Below are positions 8,978 through 16,546 of a stretch of DNA of 64,000 nt, in pieces. The first letter of the stretch is position 1, and every line of letters starts with the position of its first letter. The translations under genes were made by a program, and so were the position numbers. The notes beneath the pieces are model-generated. The model did not search any database and was not told where the DNA came from. It saw nothing but the letters and a program-made list of their open reading frames with translations. This stretch comes from an uncultured Roseobacter sp. (GTDB taxonomy: Bacteria; Pseudomonadota; Alphaproteobacteria; Rhodobacterales; Rhodobacteraceae), in the NCBI GenBank assembly GCA_947488305.1, contig CANKZM010000006.1, positions 124,001-188,000 on the forward strand, written 5' to 3'.

Positions 8978-9723
8978 TAGGTCGCCCGCCCACCGGACAA
9001 ATCGAAGACCGCGCCCGTTGTGAACGAGTTCTCGGCGGAAGCCATCCACAGCACCATGTTTGCGATCTCCTCTACCGTCACAAAACGTCCGCGCGGAATT
9101 TTGGAGAGCATGAATTCGACGAAATCCTCGGAGACCTGATCAAAAATCCGGGTCTTTGCTGCAGCTGGCGTAATGCAGTTGACAGCGATGTCGTGGCTCG
9201 CCAGTTCTTTGCCGAGAGACTTGGTCATAGCGATCACCGCGGCCTTGGACGCAGAGTAGGCCGAAGCATTCGGGTTCCCCTCTTTACCCGCGATGGAGGC
9301 CACGTTGACGATGCGGCCATAGTTTCGCGCTATCATTCCGGGCGTGACGGTGCGGCAGGTGTGGAATGTTCCGTCGGTATTGATCTGTTGTACTTTGCGC
9401 CATGCATCGGCGGGGTAATCGGCCAGCTCCGATGTCGGCCCGGCTATTCCGGCGCTATTGATCAGCACATCGACCTTGCCGAATGCCGCCTCTGTGGCGG
9501 CTTGTGCGGCTTCGACACTTGCGAGATCCGATACGTCGGTCTGGACAAGGAGAAGCCTCTCCGCTCCAATTGCTGTGACCCGGGCTTCGGGGCTGGAGAC
9601 ATCCATATCCCAGATCGCAATTTTTGCGCCCGAGGCGGTGAGACGGTTGGCAACGGCGGCCCCGATGCCGTTGCACCCACCCGTGATTACAGCCACCTGC
9701 CCAGAAAAATCGTAGCTGTTCAT
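8974..9723 (-). CDS. SDR-family oxidoreductase in the LacI-controlled operon
   Basis: A 249-residue classical SDR. The cofactor motif is TGGCNGIG, with AIWDMD after beta 2 (NAD preference), an intact NSAG, catalytic S (VASIAG) and YSASK. ATG 9723 overlaps the FAH gene stop by 4 bp (ATGA). It has all canonical SDR residues, unlike its two operon companions, which vary in the NNAG motif. Placement directly after the FAH hydrolase resembles non-phosphorylating L-fucose/L-rhamnose routes, where an SDR makes the 2,4-diketo acid that an FAH enzyme cleaves. Confidence 0.86.
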   Translation of the reverse strand: MNSYDFSGQVAVITGGCNGIGAAVANRLTASGAKIAIWDMDVSSPEARVTAIGAERLLLVQTDVSDLASVEAAQAATEAAFGKVDVLINSAGIAGPTSELADYPADAWRKVQQINTDGTFHTCRTVTPGMIARNYGRIVNVASIAGKEGNPNASAYSASKAAVIAMTKSLGKELASHDIAVNCITPAAAKTRIFDQVSEDFVEFMLSKIPRGRFVTVEEIANMVLWMASAENSFTTGAVFDLSGGRATY

Positions 9724-10580
9724 GATGTGGCCTCCATCGAAACGACCGTTTGGGCTTGCTCGCCCAGGCCGTCGATGCCGAGGCGCACAGTGTCGCCCGC
9801 ATTTAGCCAGACCTGCGGATTCATGCCTGCGCCCACGCCAGGCGGCGTTCCGGTGCAGATCAGATCGCCGGGTTCCAGTCGTGTGAATTCGGACATGTAA
9901 CTGACGATGGTTTTCACATCGAAGATCATCGTACCGGTATTGCCGGTTTGCATCCGCTGTCCGTTCACATCCAGCCACATGCCGAGATTTTGGACGTTGG
10001 CGATCTCATCTTTCGTGACGAGGAATGGCCCGGTCGGACAGAAATTTGGAAAGCTCTTACCCTTGACCCATTGACCCGCGCGTTCTTGCTGCCAGGCGCG
10101 CTCCGATACGTCATTGACCACAACAAAACCAGCAATATGGTCCATGGCTTCGCTTTTGGAGATATTCAGGGCTGGTTTGCTGATCACGATGGCCAGCTCG
10201 ACTTCCCAATCAAGCTTGGTCATTTGATGCGATCTCAGAATGTTATCATTCGGGCCGCAATAGGTGACAGTGGATTTGTTGAACAGTATCGGTTCGTCAG
10301 GCACCGGTAATCCGGCTTCCGCGGCGTGGTCCGAGTAGTTCAGGCCCACACACCAGATGTTGAATGGTTGCGCGATCGGCGGAGCCAAACGTTTACCGGC
10401 TGTATCGAAAACAGGAAGGGTTTCGGGGTCGACTTCTGCGAGGCGTGACAACAGGTCCGGGGCCATTGTACGGGGGCTGAAATCCTCGACAATTGCGGAC
10501 ACGTCGCGGACTACGCCATTCCCGTCGATGATGCAGGGTGTTTTGCGTCCGGTTCGGTCACCGTAACGAGAGAGTTTCAT
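9720..10580 (-). CDS. Fumarylacetoacetate-hydrolase-family protein
   Basis: A 286-residue FAH-fold enzyme. The N-terminal about 60 residues form the small domain. The catalytic domain carries GLNYSDHAAE, the metal-binding acidic residues in DWEVELAIVI and NDVSERAWQ, the substrate loop GKSFPNFCPTGPF, and CTGTPPGVG. Relatives include 2,4-diketo-3-deoxy-L-fuconate/rhamnonate hydrolases, which cleave to pyruvate plus an aldehyde or acid, and acylpyruvases. The context of sugar importer and SDRs favours cleavage of a diketo sugar acid. It overlaps both neighbours by 4 bp, indicating translational coupling. Confidence 0.87.
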   Translation of the reverse strand: MKLSRYGDRTGRKTPCIIDGNGVVRDVSAIVEDFSPRTMAPDLLSRLAEVDPETLPVFDTAGKRLAPPIAQPFNIWCVGLNYSDHAAEAGLPVPDEPILFNKSTVTYCGPNDNILRSHQMTKLDWEVELAIVISKPALNISKSEAMDHIAGFVVVNDVSERAWQQERAGQWVKGKSFPNFCPTGPFLVTKDEIANVQNLGMWLDVNGQRMQTGNTGTMIFDVKTIVSYMSEFTRLEPGDLICTGTPPGVGAGMNPQVWLNAGDTVRLGIDGLGEQAQTVVSMEATS

Positions 10581-11893
10581 GCCGCTGTTTCCTTGTTATT
10601 CTTTCCGCCCCACCAAGTGTTTGCGAGCGGCTTGCCGCCGACAAACGAGGTGCTGCCTAATGCATCCTGAATGCGGAGGCATTCGTTCCATTTGACCATG
10701 CGCTCAGAACGGGTGAATGAACCGACCTTGAGCTGGCCGCTTCCAAGGCCCGTCGCCAGATGACTGATCGAGACGTCTTCGGTCTCACCAGACCGAGCGG
10801 ATACGATTGTGCCCCAACCTTTTTCACGGGCCGCGCGGAACGTATCAAAGCTCTCGGTTACCGTGCCCGCCTGATTGACCTTGATCAGGACGGCGTTGCA
10901 GGCCGCTTGGGATTGCGCATTTCGCACCAGATCGGCATTTGTCACCAGGTAGTCGTCACCGATAATCTGAACCCGGTCGCCAAATCGCCGGGTAAACTCG
11001 ATTGTCCCTGCGACATCATCTTCGGAAAGCGGGTCTTCGATGGCGACAATTGGATAGGTGTCAAGCCAGCCACTCAGCATTTCGATCATCTCGGCGCTGT
11101 CCATCCGCCGGTCATCCAATGCCAGATGATACCAACCGTCTTTGCCAAATTCTGACGCTGCGATGTCGAGCGAAACGACGACTCTTTCCCCGGGCGTTTC
11201 GCCTGCTTTTTCAATAGCCTGAATAAGCGTTTCAAGCGCTTCTTCATTGCTGGAAAAATTTGGCCACCATCCCCCTTCGTCGGCAACGCCAGCCAGTTTG
11301 CCCTTCGATTGCATGATGTCTCCGGCGGCGAAGTAGACCTCGCTGGTGATTTCCATGACCTCATCGAAGCTCGCAGCGCCGGGCACCATGATCATAAAGT
11401 CCTGGATATCGACACGGCGTCCAGCGTGCGCTCCCCCACCGAAAATTTGAATCTCGGGTAACGGCAAGGCAGGAGAAGAGCCCGTGATTTCAGCGATGTG
11501 CGCCCAAAGCGGGCGTCCAGCGTCAGCAGCGGCGGCATGAAGAACGGCAAGGGATGTTGCGACTGTCGCATTCCCACCAAGCGTGTCCTTCAACGGGGAG
11601 GGGTCCAACGCGAGAATGGCGCCGTCCGCGCCGTTTTGGTCTTGCGCATCAAACCCCCTGAGAGACGCAGCAATAGGGCCATTTACGCTATTGAGTGCCG
11701 ATTGAATATTCTGGCCACGCAGGGCTGCTCCGCCGTCGCGCAAATCAATCGCCTCGCGCGTGCCACGCGACGCACCGGCAGGTGCAAGTGCGCGACCCAT
11801 GACGCCATTTTCAAGGATGACATCGACCTCGACCGTCGGTTTCCCGCGAGAGTCCCAAACACGCCGGGCGTTTATGTCTTTGATCGCCGTCAC
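10577..11893 (-). CDS. Enolase-family paralogue with altered active site, catabolic context
   Basis: A 438-residue protein homologous to true enolase over its full length, not to the mandelate-racemase branch. Conserved features: GAS loop (40-42), H156 in GGGAHAG, E206 in DEGG, metal ligands D243, E287 and D314, and K338 in LIKVNQ. Altered: the usual SHRSGETED reads SARSGETED (His to Ala at 366), the usual DIQEF reads DIQDF (Glu to Asp at 165), and GASTG reads GASRG. GTG 11893 overlaps the kinase stop (GTGA) and starts the fold. Between a kinase and an FAH hydrolase, it probably eliminates water from a phosphorylated acid other than 2-phosphoglycerate. That function is inference; it could be a moonlighting or redundant enolase. 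Confidence 0.85.
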   Translation of the reverse strand: MTAIKDINARRVWDSRGKPTVEVDVILENGVMGRALAPAGASRGTREAIDLRDGGAALRGQNIQSALNSVNGPIAASLRGFDAQDQNGADGAILALDPSPLKDTLGGNATVATSLAVLHAAAADAGRPLWAHIAEITGSSPALPLPEIQIFGGGAHAGRRVDIQDFMIMVPGAASFDEVMEITSEVYFAAGDIMQSKGKLAGVADEGGWWPNFSSNEEALETLIQAIEKAGETPGERVVVSLDIAASEFGKDGWYHLALDDRRMDSAEMIEMLSGWLDTYPIVAIEDPLSEDDVAGTIEFTRRFGDRVQIIGDDYLVTNADLVRNAQSQAACNAVLIKVNQAGTVTESFDTFRAAREKGWGTIVSARSGETEDVSISHLATGLGSGQLKVGSFTRSERMVKWNECLRIQDALGSTSFVGGKPLANTWWGGKNNKETAA

Positions 11894-12903
11894 GAGACTA
11901 AGTCCTTCAATCGGGAGGCCAGCTCTTCCATAAATTCTGAAAGCGTTGGTGCCGGACGGGCAATCATGGGCAAAGCCAGCAGACGAATGTGTTCCTGTCG
12001 CGCGGGGCTGAGGTATTCGACCGGTGATTTCCCGTCGATCCGGGCCAGCATCAATGCGGGTAGAAGTCGGCAAACTCGTGCCTCCAAGGCGCTGCTGTTT
12101 TCCCAAGTGATGTGAGGCGCATAGGCACCCCAGAACTGCAGAGCTTCTGCGAAAAGCGCGGTCCGCAGAGAGGGCAGATGAACCCCTTTCAAAATCAGGT
12201 GGTTCAGGCAGAAGGCCGGATCAAATGCGGCGTCACCCATGGTCGCACATTCCGCATCGAGAATGACCGGGCCGCTATTGCGGATCAAAACGTTCTTTGG
12301 GCTCACGTCGCCATGCACCAGAACCTGTTCGCTGTGATAGAGCAAATCCGATAATTCGGTCAGCTGCCTTGCGACGCTCGGGTGCTGTGCGGCGGTGTAG
12401 GTCAGATAGGGCTCAAGTCGCAGAGCCAGAAAATCGTCGCGGTTCTGGAAAGAAGACCTGTCAAATCCCGAATGCGCAGACGCCTCATGGATCCTACCGA
12501 CCATATCGCCAACGGCGCGTGCCTCGCCACGTGGCAGCTTGCCCTCCAAAAGGGCGGACTTCCAAAGATAGACGTCAGCGCCCGTCACAAATTCCATTAC
12601 AAAACCATGCGCATGATCGGAACGTCCAAAGAGTCGAACAGCACTTTCGGGAACGACCTTGGCTGCGATTTGCAGCCAAGCGTACTCGGCCGCATTGCGA
12701 TGCAGGGGCGCATGCCAATCGGCTGCCACCTTTAGTTTAGGCAAGGCGAACTTTGCGCAATAGCGTGTTTTACCAACCCTGAGTGACGCAATATCTGAGG
12801 CCACACCCCCGGTCAGTACCCGCACGTCCGCGAGTTCCAAACGGGTGCCGAGGCCCAATTCTTCGATCAGATCGGCGCATCTTTCGAGCAGCGTTTTTGG
12901 CAT
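11890..12903 (-). CDS. APH/choline-kinase-fold phosphotransferase
   Basis: A 337-residue small-molecule kinase from ATG 12903. The nucleotide domain includes YCAKFALPKLK (likely ATP lysine) and the catalytic loop VLVHGDVSPKNVLI, with the metal-binding ILDAE after it. The ILDAE arrangement recalls methylthioribose kinase, but overall identity is not recognised. A GTG at 12933 is in frame but lies within the operator and predicted transcription start, so ATG 12903 is chosen. As first gene of the operon it likely phosphorylates the incoming metabolite or an intermediate to make the enolase paralogue's substrate (inference). Confidence 0.8.
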   Translation of the reverse strand: MPKTLLERCADLIEELGLGTRLELADVRVLTGGVASDIASLRVGKTRYCAKFALPKLKVAADWHAPLHRNAAEYAWLQIAAKVVPESAVRLFGRSDHAHGFVMEFVTGADVYLWKSALLEGKLPRGEARAVGDMVGRIHEASAHSGFDRSSFQNRDDFLALRLEPYLTYTAAQHPSVARQLTELSDLLYHSEQVLVHGDVSPKNVLIRNSGPVILDAECATMGDAAFDPAFCLNHLILKGVHLPSLRTALFAEALQFWGAYAPHITWENSSALEARVCRLLPALMLARIDGKSPVEYLSPARQEHIRLLALPMIARPAPTLSEFMEELASRLKDLVS

Positions 12904-12924
12904 GCTTACAGTTTCTAAGATTCT

Positions 12925-12942
12925 AATGTTCACGTGAACATT
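12925..12942. promoter_or_regulatory. Perfect 18-bp palindromic operator, probable LacI-family site
   Basis: AATGTTCACGTGAACATT is a perfect palindrome with a central CG, the usual symmetry of LacI-family operators. It covers the end of the -10 element and the predicted transcription start of the leftward operon, and lies 68 bp from the divergent lacI-type gene. Binding would block the operon promoter directly. Confidence 0.8.
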
Positions 12943-12967
12943 TTGGTGGTAATCTGTTTTTTGTCAA
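12940..12967 (-). promoter_or_regulatory. Promoter of the ten-gene catabolic operon
   Basis: On the minus strand a perfect -35 box TTGACA (12967-12962) is followed after 16 bp by CAAAAT (12945-12940), a four-of-six match to the -10 consensus. The palindromic operator overlaps the -10 element. It is the only strong sigma-70-like signal between the operon and its regulator. Confidence 0.65.
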
Positions 12968-13010
12968 GATGTCTTTTTTTTGATAGGAGCAATCAGACGG
13001 GAGCTGGTAG

Positions 13011-13985
13011 TTGAGCCGTGTAACAATAAAATCCATTGCCAACGATCTTGGTATCTCGCACATGACGGTGTCGCGAGCGTTGTCAAACAGTCCAAAAGTT
13101 CAGAAAGAGACGCGCGATGCCATTCAGAAGCGCGCACGAGAACTGGGCTATGTCAAAAGTGCTGTGGCGATGGTCATGCGGGGCGAAGCGCCAAGAATTG
13201 TTGGGCTTTTGCTGCCCAATATCGTCAATGAATTCTATGCCCGATTTGCAAATGATATGGCGACAACTTGCGAACTTCATTCGCAGCAGTTGATCATCCA
13301 CCTCACGAACGATGATGTTGCTATCGAACAGCAAGCGCTTGATCGCCTGCAAGAGGTTCAGGCGACCTCTGTCGTGATGGTTCCTGCGCCACGCAGCTCG
13401 GATCAGGGCGCGCCAATCGCGGGTTCGATGCGTATAATCGAACTGATCCGACAAGGCGGCGACACGGACAAAAACCCGGCGATCCTGGTGGAGGATGGAC
13501 CTGCGATTCGCGCAGCGGTGCTTCATCTCGCGCAGGAAGGACACAAAGATATCGCCTACATCGGTGCCAATCGGGAACTCTCAAGCGGGCGAACCCGGTT
13601 GGAGGCGTTTTTGGACGGTGCAAAGCAGGCAGGTCTGGAGATACCACAATCGATGATACAGACCGGGCCGCCCTCATTCGCAATGGGGCGGGCGCGAGCA
13701 AAAGGCATCATCGATGCCGGACAAGCCACTGCGATCTTGTGCGGCGGGTTTGAGATTTCGAACGGAGCACTTAGCGCTGTGATCGAAAAAACGACTGCCT
13801 CCGAACGGACGATTTCTTTTATTGGGTATGGGGACCCGTCTTTTTATGCATGGATCGATAGCGGGGTCTCGACAATCCAGGTTCCAGTCACCGAGTTGGC
13901 GCACTGCGCGGTCGAAATGATCACCTCCAGTGATCAACAGCAGTCAAGAAGGGCATCTTTTTCCGCTCGGTTGGTCATCCGGTAG
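13011..13985 (+). CDS. LacI-family transcriptional regulator of the catabolic operon
   Basis: A 324-residue regulator. The N-terminal LacI helix-turn-helix is VTIKSIANDLGISHMTVSRA, with the hinge helix near ARELGYVKS. The periplasmic-binding-protein-like effector domain begins at RIVGLLLPNIVNEFY. The start is TTG 13011, preceded by GGGAGCTGG. It is divergent from the ten-gene operon and presumably represses it through the palindrome at 12925-12942, with the imported sugar or a pathway intermediate as inducer. Confidence 0.9.
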   Translation: MSRVTIKSIANDLGISHMTVSRALSNSPKVQKETRDAIQKRARELGYVKSAVAMVMRGEAPRIVGLLLPNIVNEFYARFANDMATTCELHSQQLIIHLTNDDVAIEQQALDRLQEVQATSVVMVPAPRSSDQGAPIAGSMRIIELIRQGGDTDKNPAILVEDGPAIRAAVLHLAQEGHKDIAYIGANRELSSGRTRLEAFLDGAKQAGLEIPQSMIQTGPPSFAMGRARAKGIIDAGQATAILCGGFEISNGALSAVIEKTTASERTISFIGYGDPSFYAWIDSGVSTIQVPVTELAHCAVEMITSSDQQQSRRASFSARLVIR

Positions 13986-14061
13986 ATTCCAAAGGCGATC
14001 CAATGGCTTGAATAATGCAACCTGCCGGTCGCTACGGCGCTGAGATCTCGGGTGAAGTCGA

Positions 14062-14808
14062 CTAGACGTGTCGCAGTAGGTAGCTGTCCATGATCCAGCC
14101 GTTCCGAGCCCGCGCCGCCGCTCGGGTGTGTACTATTTTTTGGCCAACTTCCTGCAAGGGCCCTTCGATCAGGATCTGGTTGTCTGAGCCAAGGTAAGCC
14201 CCCCACCAGATATACAACCCCGCCGGGTTGAGGTCCTGAAAGGAGCACTGACCATCCAGCATCACCACAACCGTGGCTTCGTCCTGTGGCATGCCGGAGG
14301 CACGCAGCCGACGCCCCGTGGTGATATGCACAGCCCCGTTCACTGTATTCAGCGGGATCTTATGTGCGGCGGTAAGAGCCTGTATCGCCGTGATGCCAGG
14401 CACGACCCGGACGGTTGGCGCGGGCTCAAGCCGCGCTGCGATCCTTAGGGTGCTGTCATAAAGCGAAGGATCGCCCCACACCAGAAAAGCGATGGGGCCG
14501 TCAGTCTTCGTGTCCGAGATCGCAGCCTGCCAACGGTGCGCAATTTCGTCGTGCCAACGTTCAACACGTTCCTGATAAGGCAATGCAGGGTCACGCTCGG
14601 GGTATTCGAAATGGGCCACGCGGGCCTGCGAGCCGGATGCGGCAATAATCCTATGCCGAATTTCTGCCAGATCGTCTTTCTCGATCCCCTTTTTCGGCAC
14701 TAGTATCAGGGTTGCAGCACGCAGTGCCTCAATTCCTTCCAGCGTGATGTGCGACGGGCTGCCAGTGCCAATACCTACCAGCAAAATCTCACGAGGAACG
14801 GGCGTCAT
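14062..14808 (-). CDS. cobF: Precorrin-6A synthase (deacetylating), CobF
   Basis: A 248-residue SAM-dependent methyltransferase of the tetrapyrrole class that methylates C-1 and removes the acetyl group of precorrin-5 in the oxygen-dependent cobalamin route. Motifs: VGIGTGSPSHITLEGIEAL at the N-terminus, the SAM loop VWGDPSLYD, and VVPGITAIQAL. CobF exists only in the aerobic pathway, so it fixes the route type. It follows cbiM by 65 bp, with a GC-rich hairpin between, and is convergent with the lacI-type gene. Confidence 0.95.
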   Translation of the reverse strand: MTPVPREILLVGIGTGSPSHITLEGIEALRAATLILVPKKGIEKDDLAEIRHRIIAASGSQARVAHFEYPERDPALPYQERVERWHDEIAHRWQAAISDTKTDGPIAFLVWGDPSLYDSTLRIAARLEPAPTVRVVPGITAIQALTAAHKIPLNTVNGAVHITTGRRLRASGMPQDEATVVVMLDGQCSFQDLNPAGLYIWWGAYLGSDNQILIEGPLQEVGQKIVHTRAAARARNGWIMDSYLLRHV

Positions 14809-14823
14809 GCTGTTGTCCGGACA

Positions 14824-14860
14824 TAAGAAACCCGGGCCACTTTACGCGACCCGGGCCGTT
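14824..14860 (-). terminator. GC-rich hairpin between cbiM and cobF
   Basis: Two CCCGGG hexamers (14850-14855 and 14831-14836) separated by 13 bases can form a stem on the cbiM transcript, followed by TTTCTT. The layout resembles an intrinsic terminator or attenuator that would reduce read-through into cobF. The stem is only six pairs and each arm is self-complementary, so the call is tentative. Confidence 0.45.
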
Positions 14861-14873
14861 ATCGTTAGCGAGC

Positions 14874-15551
14874 TCAGGCCGCGTTGAAAAGACGGTCGGC
14901 AAACAAACCGGAGCGTTCCATACCGCGCAGTGCCTTTGCACCGGCCAAAACCGCCAGGTCGGCGATGGGCTCGATGAGGATGACAAGCATGTAGGCCGCG
15001 CCAAATGTCACAACCGACTGGAAGGTTTCCGCGCCGATACCCTGACCGTAGAACGCCCAGAATGCGACCCAGGCCACGACACCGCCCTGGTACATCGCAG
15101 AGAGTTTCAGAACCTCACCATAACCCAGATCGACATATGCCTTTTGCTCCGGGATGATGCGGCGCGCGAGGGCTGTGATCGCGAAAAGTGGGACTAGCAA
15201 CGTGGTTACGTTGACAAAAAACATCGGCAAATCGGATGGCGCAAAGAAGGTGCCTTGCACCAGCAAACCGAGCGCCAGACCAAGTGCCGCAGGCGCGGCT
15301 CCCATCAAGAGGAACAATGTGGTTCCCAGGATGAAGTGGACCTCGGAGACGCCAACAGGGAAGTGCGGCAGGACTTCGAAGAAAACGAATGTGCCGATGG
15401 CCGCCAACGCGGTGCGGGCAGCAAAAGACAAAACGTTATGGCTGCGCAGGTCTTCCATTGCCAGTTTTGCTGTATAACCGGCCGCACCCGCGGCGGTAGC
15501 GTAAGCAAAGGCCATTTTGGCTCCATCGACGACGCCGGGTTCGATATGCAT
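14874..15551 (-). CDS. cbiM: CbiM-type energy-coupling-factor transporter permease (cobalt)
   Basis: A 225-residue membrane protein beginning MHIEPGVVDGAK. The conserved histidine at position 2 is the metal ligand in CbiM/NikM substrate-capture subunits. About six hydrophobic segments follow, including HFILGTTLFLLMGAAPAALG. It sits directly behind a cobalamin riboswitch, the usual control of cobalt uptake. No CbiQ/CbiO partners lie in the window, so the energising subunits are elsewhere or the protein belongs to the stand-alone subgroup. Confidence 0.85.
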   Translation of the reverse strand: MHIEPGVVDGAKMAFAYATAAGAAGYTAKLAMEDLRSHNVLSFAARTALAAIGTFVFFEVLPHFPVGVSEVHFILGTTLFLLMGAAPAALGLALGLLVQGTFFAPSDLPMFFVNVTTLLVPLFAITALARRIIPEQKAYVDLGYGEVLKLSAMYQGGVVAWVAFWAFYGQGIGAETFQSVVTFGAAYMLVILIEPIADLAVLAGAKALRGMERSGLFADRLFNAA

Positions 15552-15620
15552 AGTTAGTCCCTCAATTCAGTGGCTGCCCCTCCGGCAGCAGGATATGCCG
15601 CATTTGCGGCGTGCTTTTGC

Positions 15621-15777
15621 TCTACGGCAGGTCTCCTGACTTACGGGTCGGTGCGTTTTTGGCCTTCCCGGCCAAGTTGGCCAGTGGTCTTCCGTTACGC
15701 TCGCCGTTTACAGTTGCGGGGGCAGTCCGGGCACCTCACCCGGTTCCCTATTATGCCGCGCATGGCGACACCGTAGA
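15621..15777 (-). promoter_or_regulatory. Cobalamin riboswitch upstream of cbiM
   Basis: On the minus strand the conserved order is present: AGGGAA, GGTGCC, CTGCCCCCGCAACTGTAA, the CCACTG core of the B12 box, GGGAAGG and AGTCAGGAGACCTGCC. The P1 arms TCTACGG (15777-15771) and CCGTAGA (15627-15621) pair perfectly. A downstream hairpin with GCTGCC/GGCAGC arms (15573-15589) lies near the cbiM start and could act as the expression platform. High cobalamin should switch off cbiM and possibly cobF. Confidence 0.95.
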
Positions 15778-15826
15778 TTCGTATTGTCGCAGCCGGGCAT
15801 TCGGCGCACAAGCGAAAATGCGACAA

Positions 15827-16546
15827 TTATGAAGCTGCCAGCGGCCCATATAGGATGAGTGCTGGCTTATCCGTGATCTCCCGGGACAACGCTTCGGAGA
15901 GTGACTCCACGGTATGTCTCGCTATGTGCTGGTGGGGCGTACTGATCCCTTCAGCCAGAAGGGCCGGGGTTGTATCAGGCAGGCCGGCATCCACCAACAT
16001 GCTCAGCAGCTTCGGAAAAGTTCGTTTGCCCATAAAGACAACAGTGGTGGCGGTTGGATCCGCAAGCGCTTTGAGGTCGATGTCCTCAGGCAGTTTCCCT
16101 GAGGCGTCATGCCCCGTGACGAATTGAACTCGTCGCGCGGTGAGACGACGTGTCAGCGGGATGCCCGCAGCAGCGGCAGCAGCACAGGCGGATGGGACGC
16201 CCGGAATAATCTCATAGGGGATGCCGGCCTCTTTCAATGCGGTGAGTTCTTCCTCCAGCCGACCAAAAATGCCGCAGTCGCCAGATTTAAGGCGCACGAC
16301 CCTTTGATCCATCTGAGCGTACTCCACGAGAAGGCGGCTCACATGGTTCTGCTTGGGGGAGGGCCTTCCCGCGCGTTTCCCGACACCCACGAGATCGGCG
16401 CCATTGCGGGCATGGCTCAGGATCGGCCCGGAAGACAGATCGTCGAACAGCACGGCGTCAGCGCGCTTGAGACGATCGACGGCCTTGAGCGTCAAGAGTT
16501 CCGGGTCGCCGGGGCCGGAGCTGACAAAGCTGACGAAGCCCGTCAT
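15827..16546 (-). CDS. cobA: Uroporphyrinogen-III C-methyltransferase, CobA (SUMT)
   Basis: A 239-residue methyltransferase that adds methyl groups at C-2 and C-7 of uroporphyrinogen III to give precorrin-2, the entry step to cobalamin and sirohaem. Motifs: FVSSGPGDPELLTLKAVDRL, then DAVLFDDLSS, VRLKSGDCGIFGR and IIPGVPSACAAAAAAGIPLT. It is the stand-alone CobA length, without CysG oxidase/chelatase domains. Its start overlaps the cobB stop by 4 bp. It ends just before the cbiM riboswitch and so closes the cobL-cobE-cobM-cobB-cobA transcription unit. Confidence 0.95.
   Translation of the reverse strand: MTGFVSFVSSGPGDPELLTLKAVDRLKRADAVLFDDLSSGPILSHARNGADLVGVGKRAGRPSPKQNHVSRLLVEYAQMDQRVVRLKSGDCGIFGRLEEELTALKEAGIPYEIIPGVPSACAAAAAAGIPLTRRLTARRVQFVTGHDASGKLPEDIDLKALADPTATTVVFMGKRTFPKLLSMLVDAGLPDTTPALLAEGISTPHQHIARHTVESLSEALSREITDKPALILYGPLAAS

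Noticed and set aside
12904-12933. In-frame GTG at 12933 as the kinase start
   Set aside because: It lies in the centre of the palindromic operator and at the predicted transcription start, so it would leave no ribosome-binding site.
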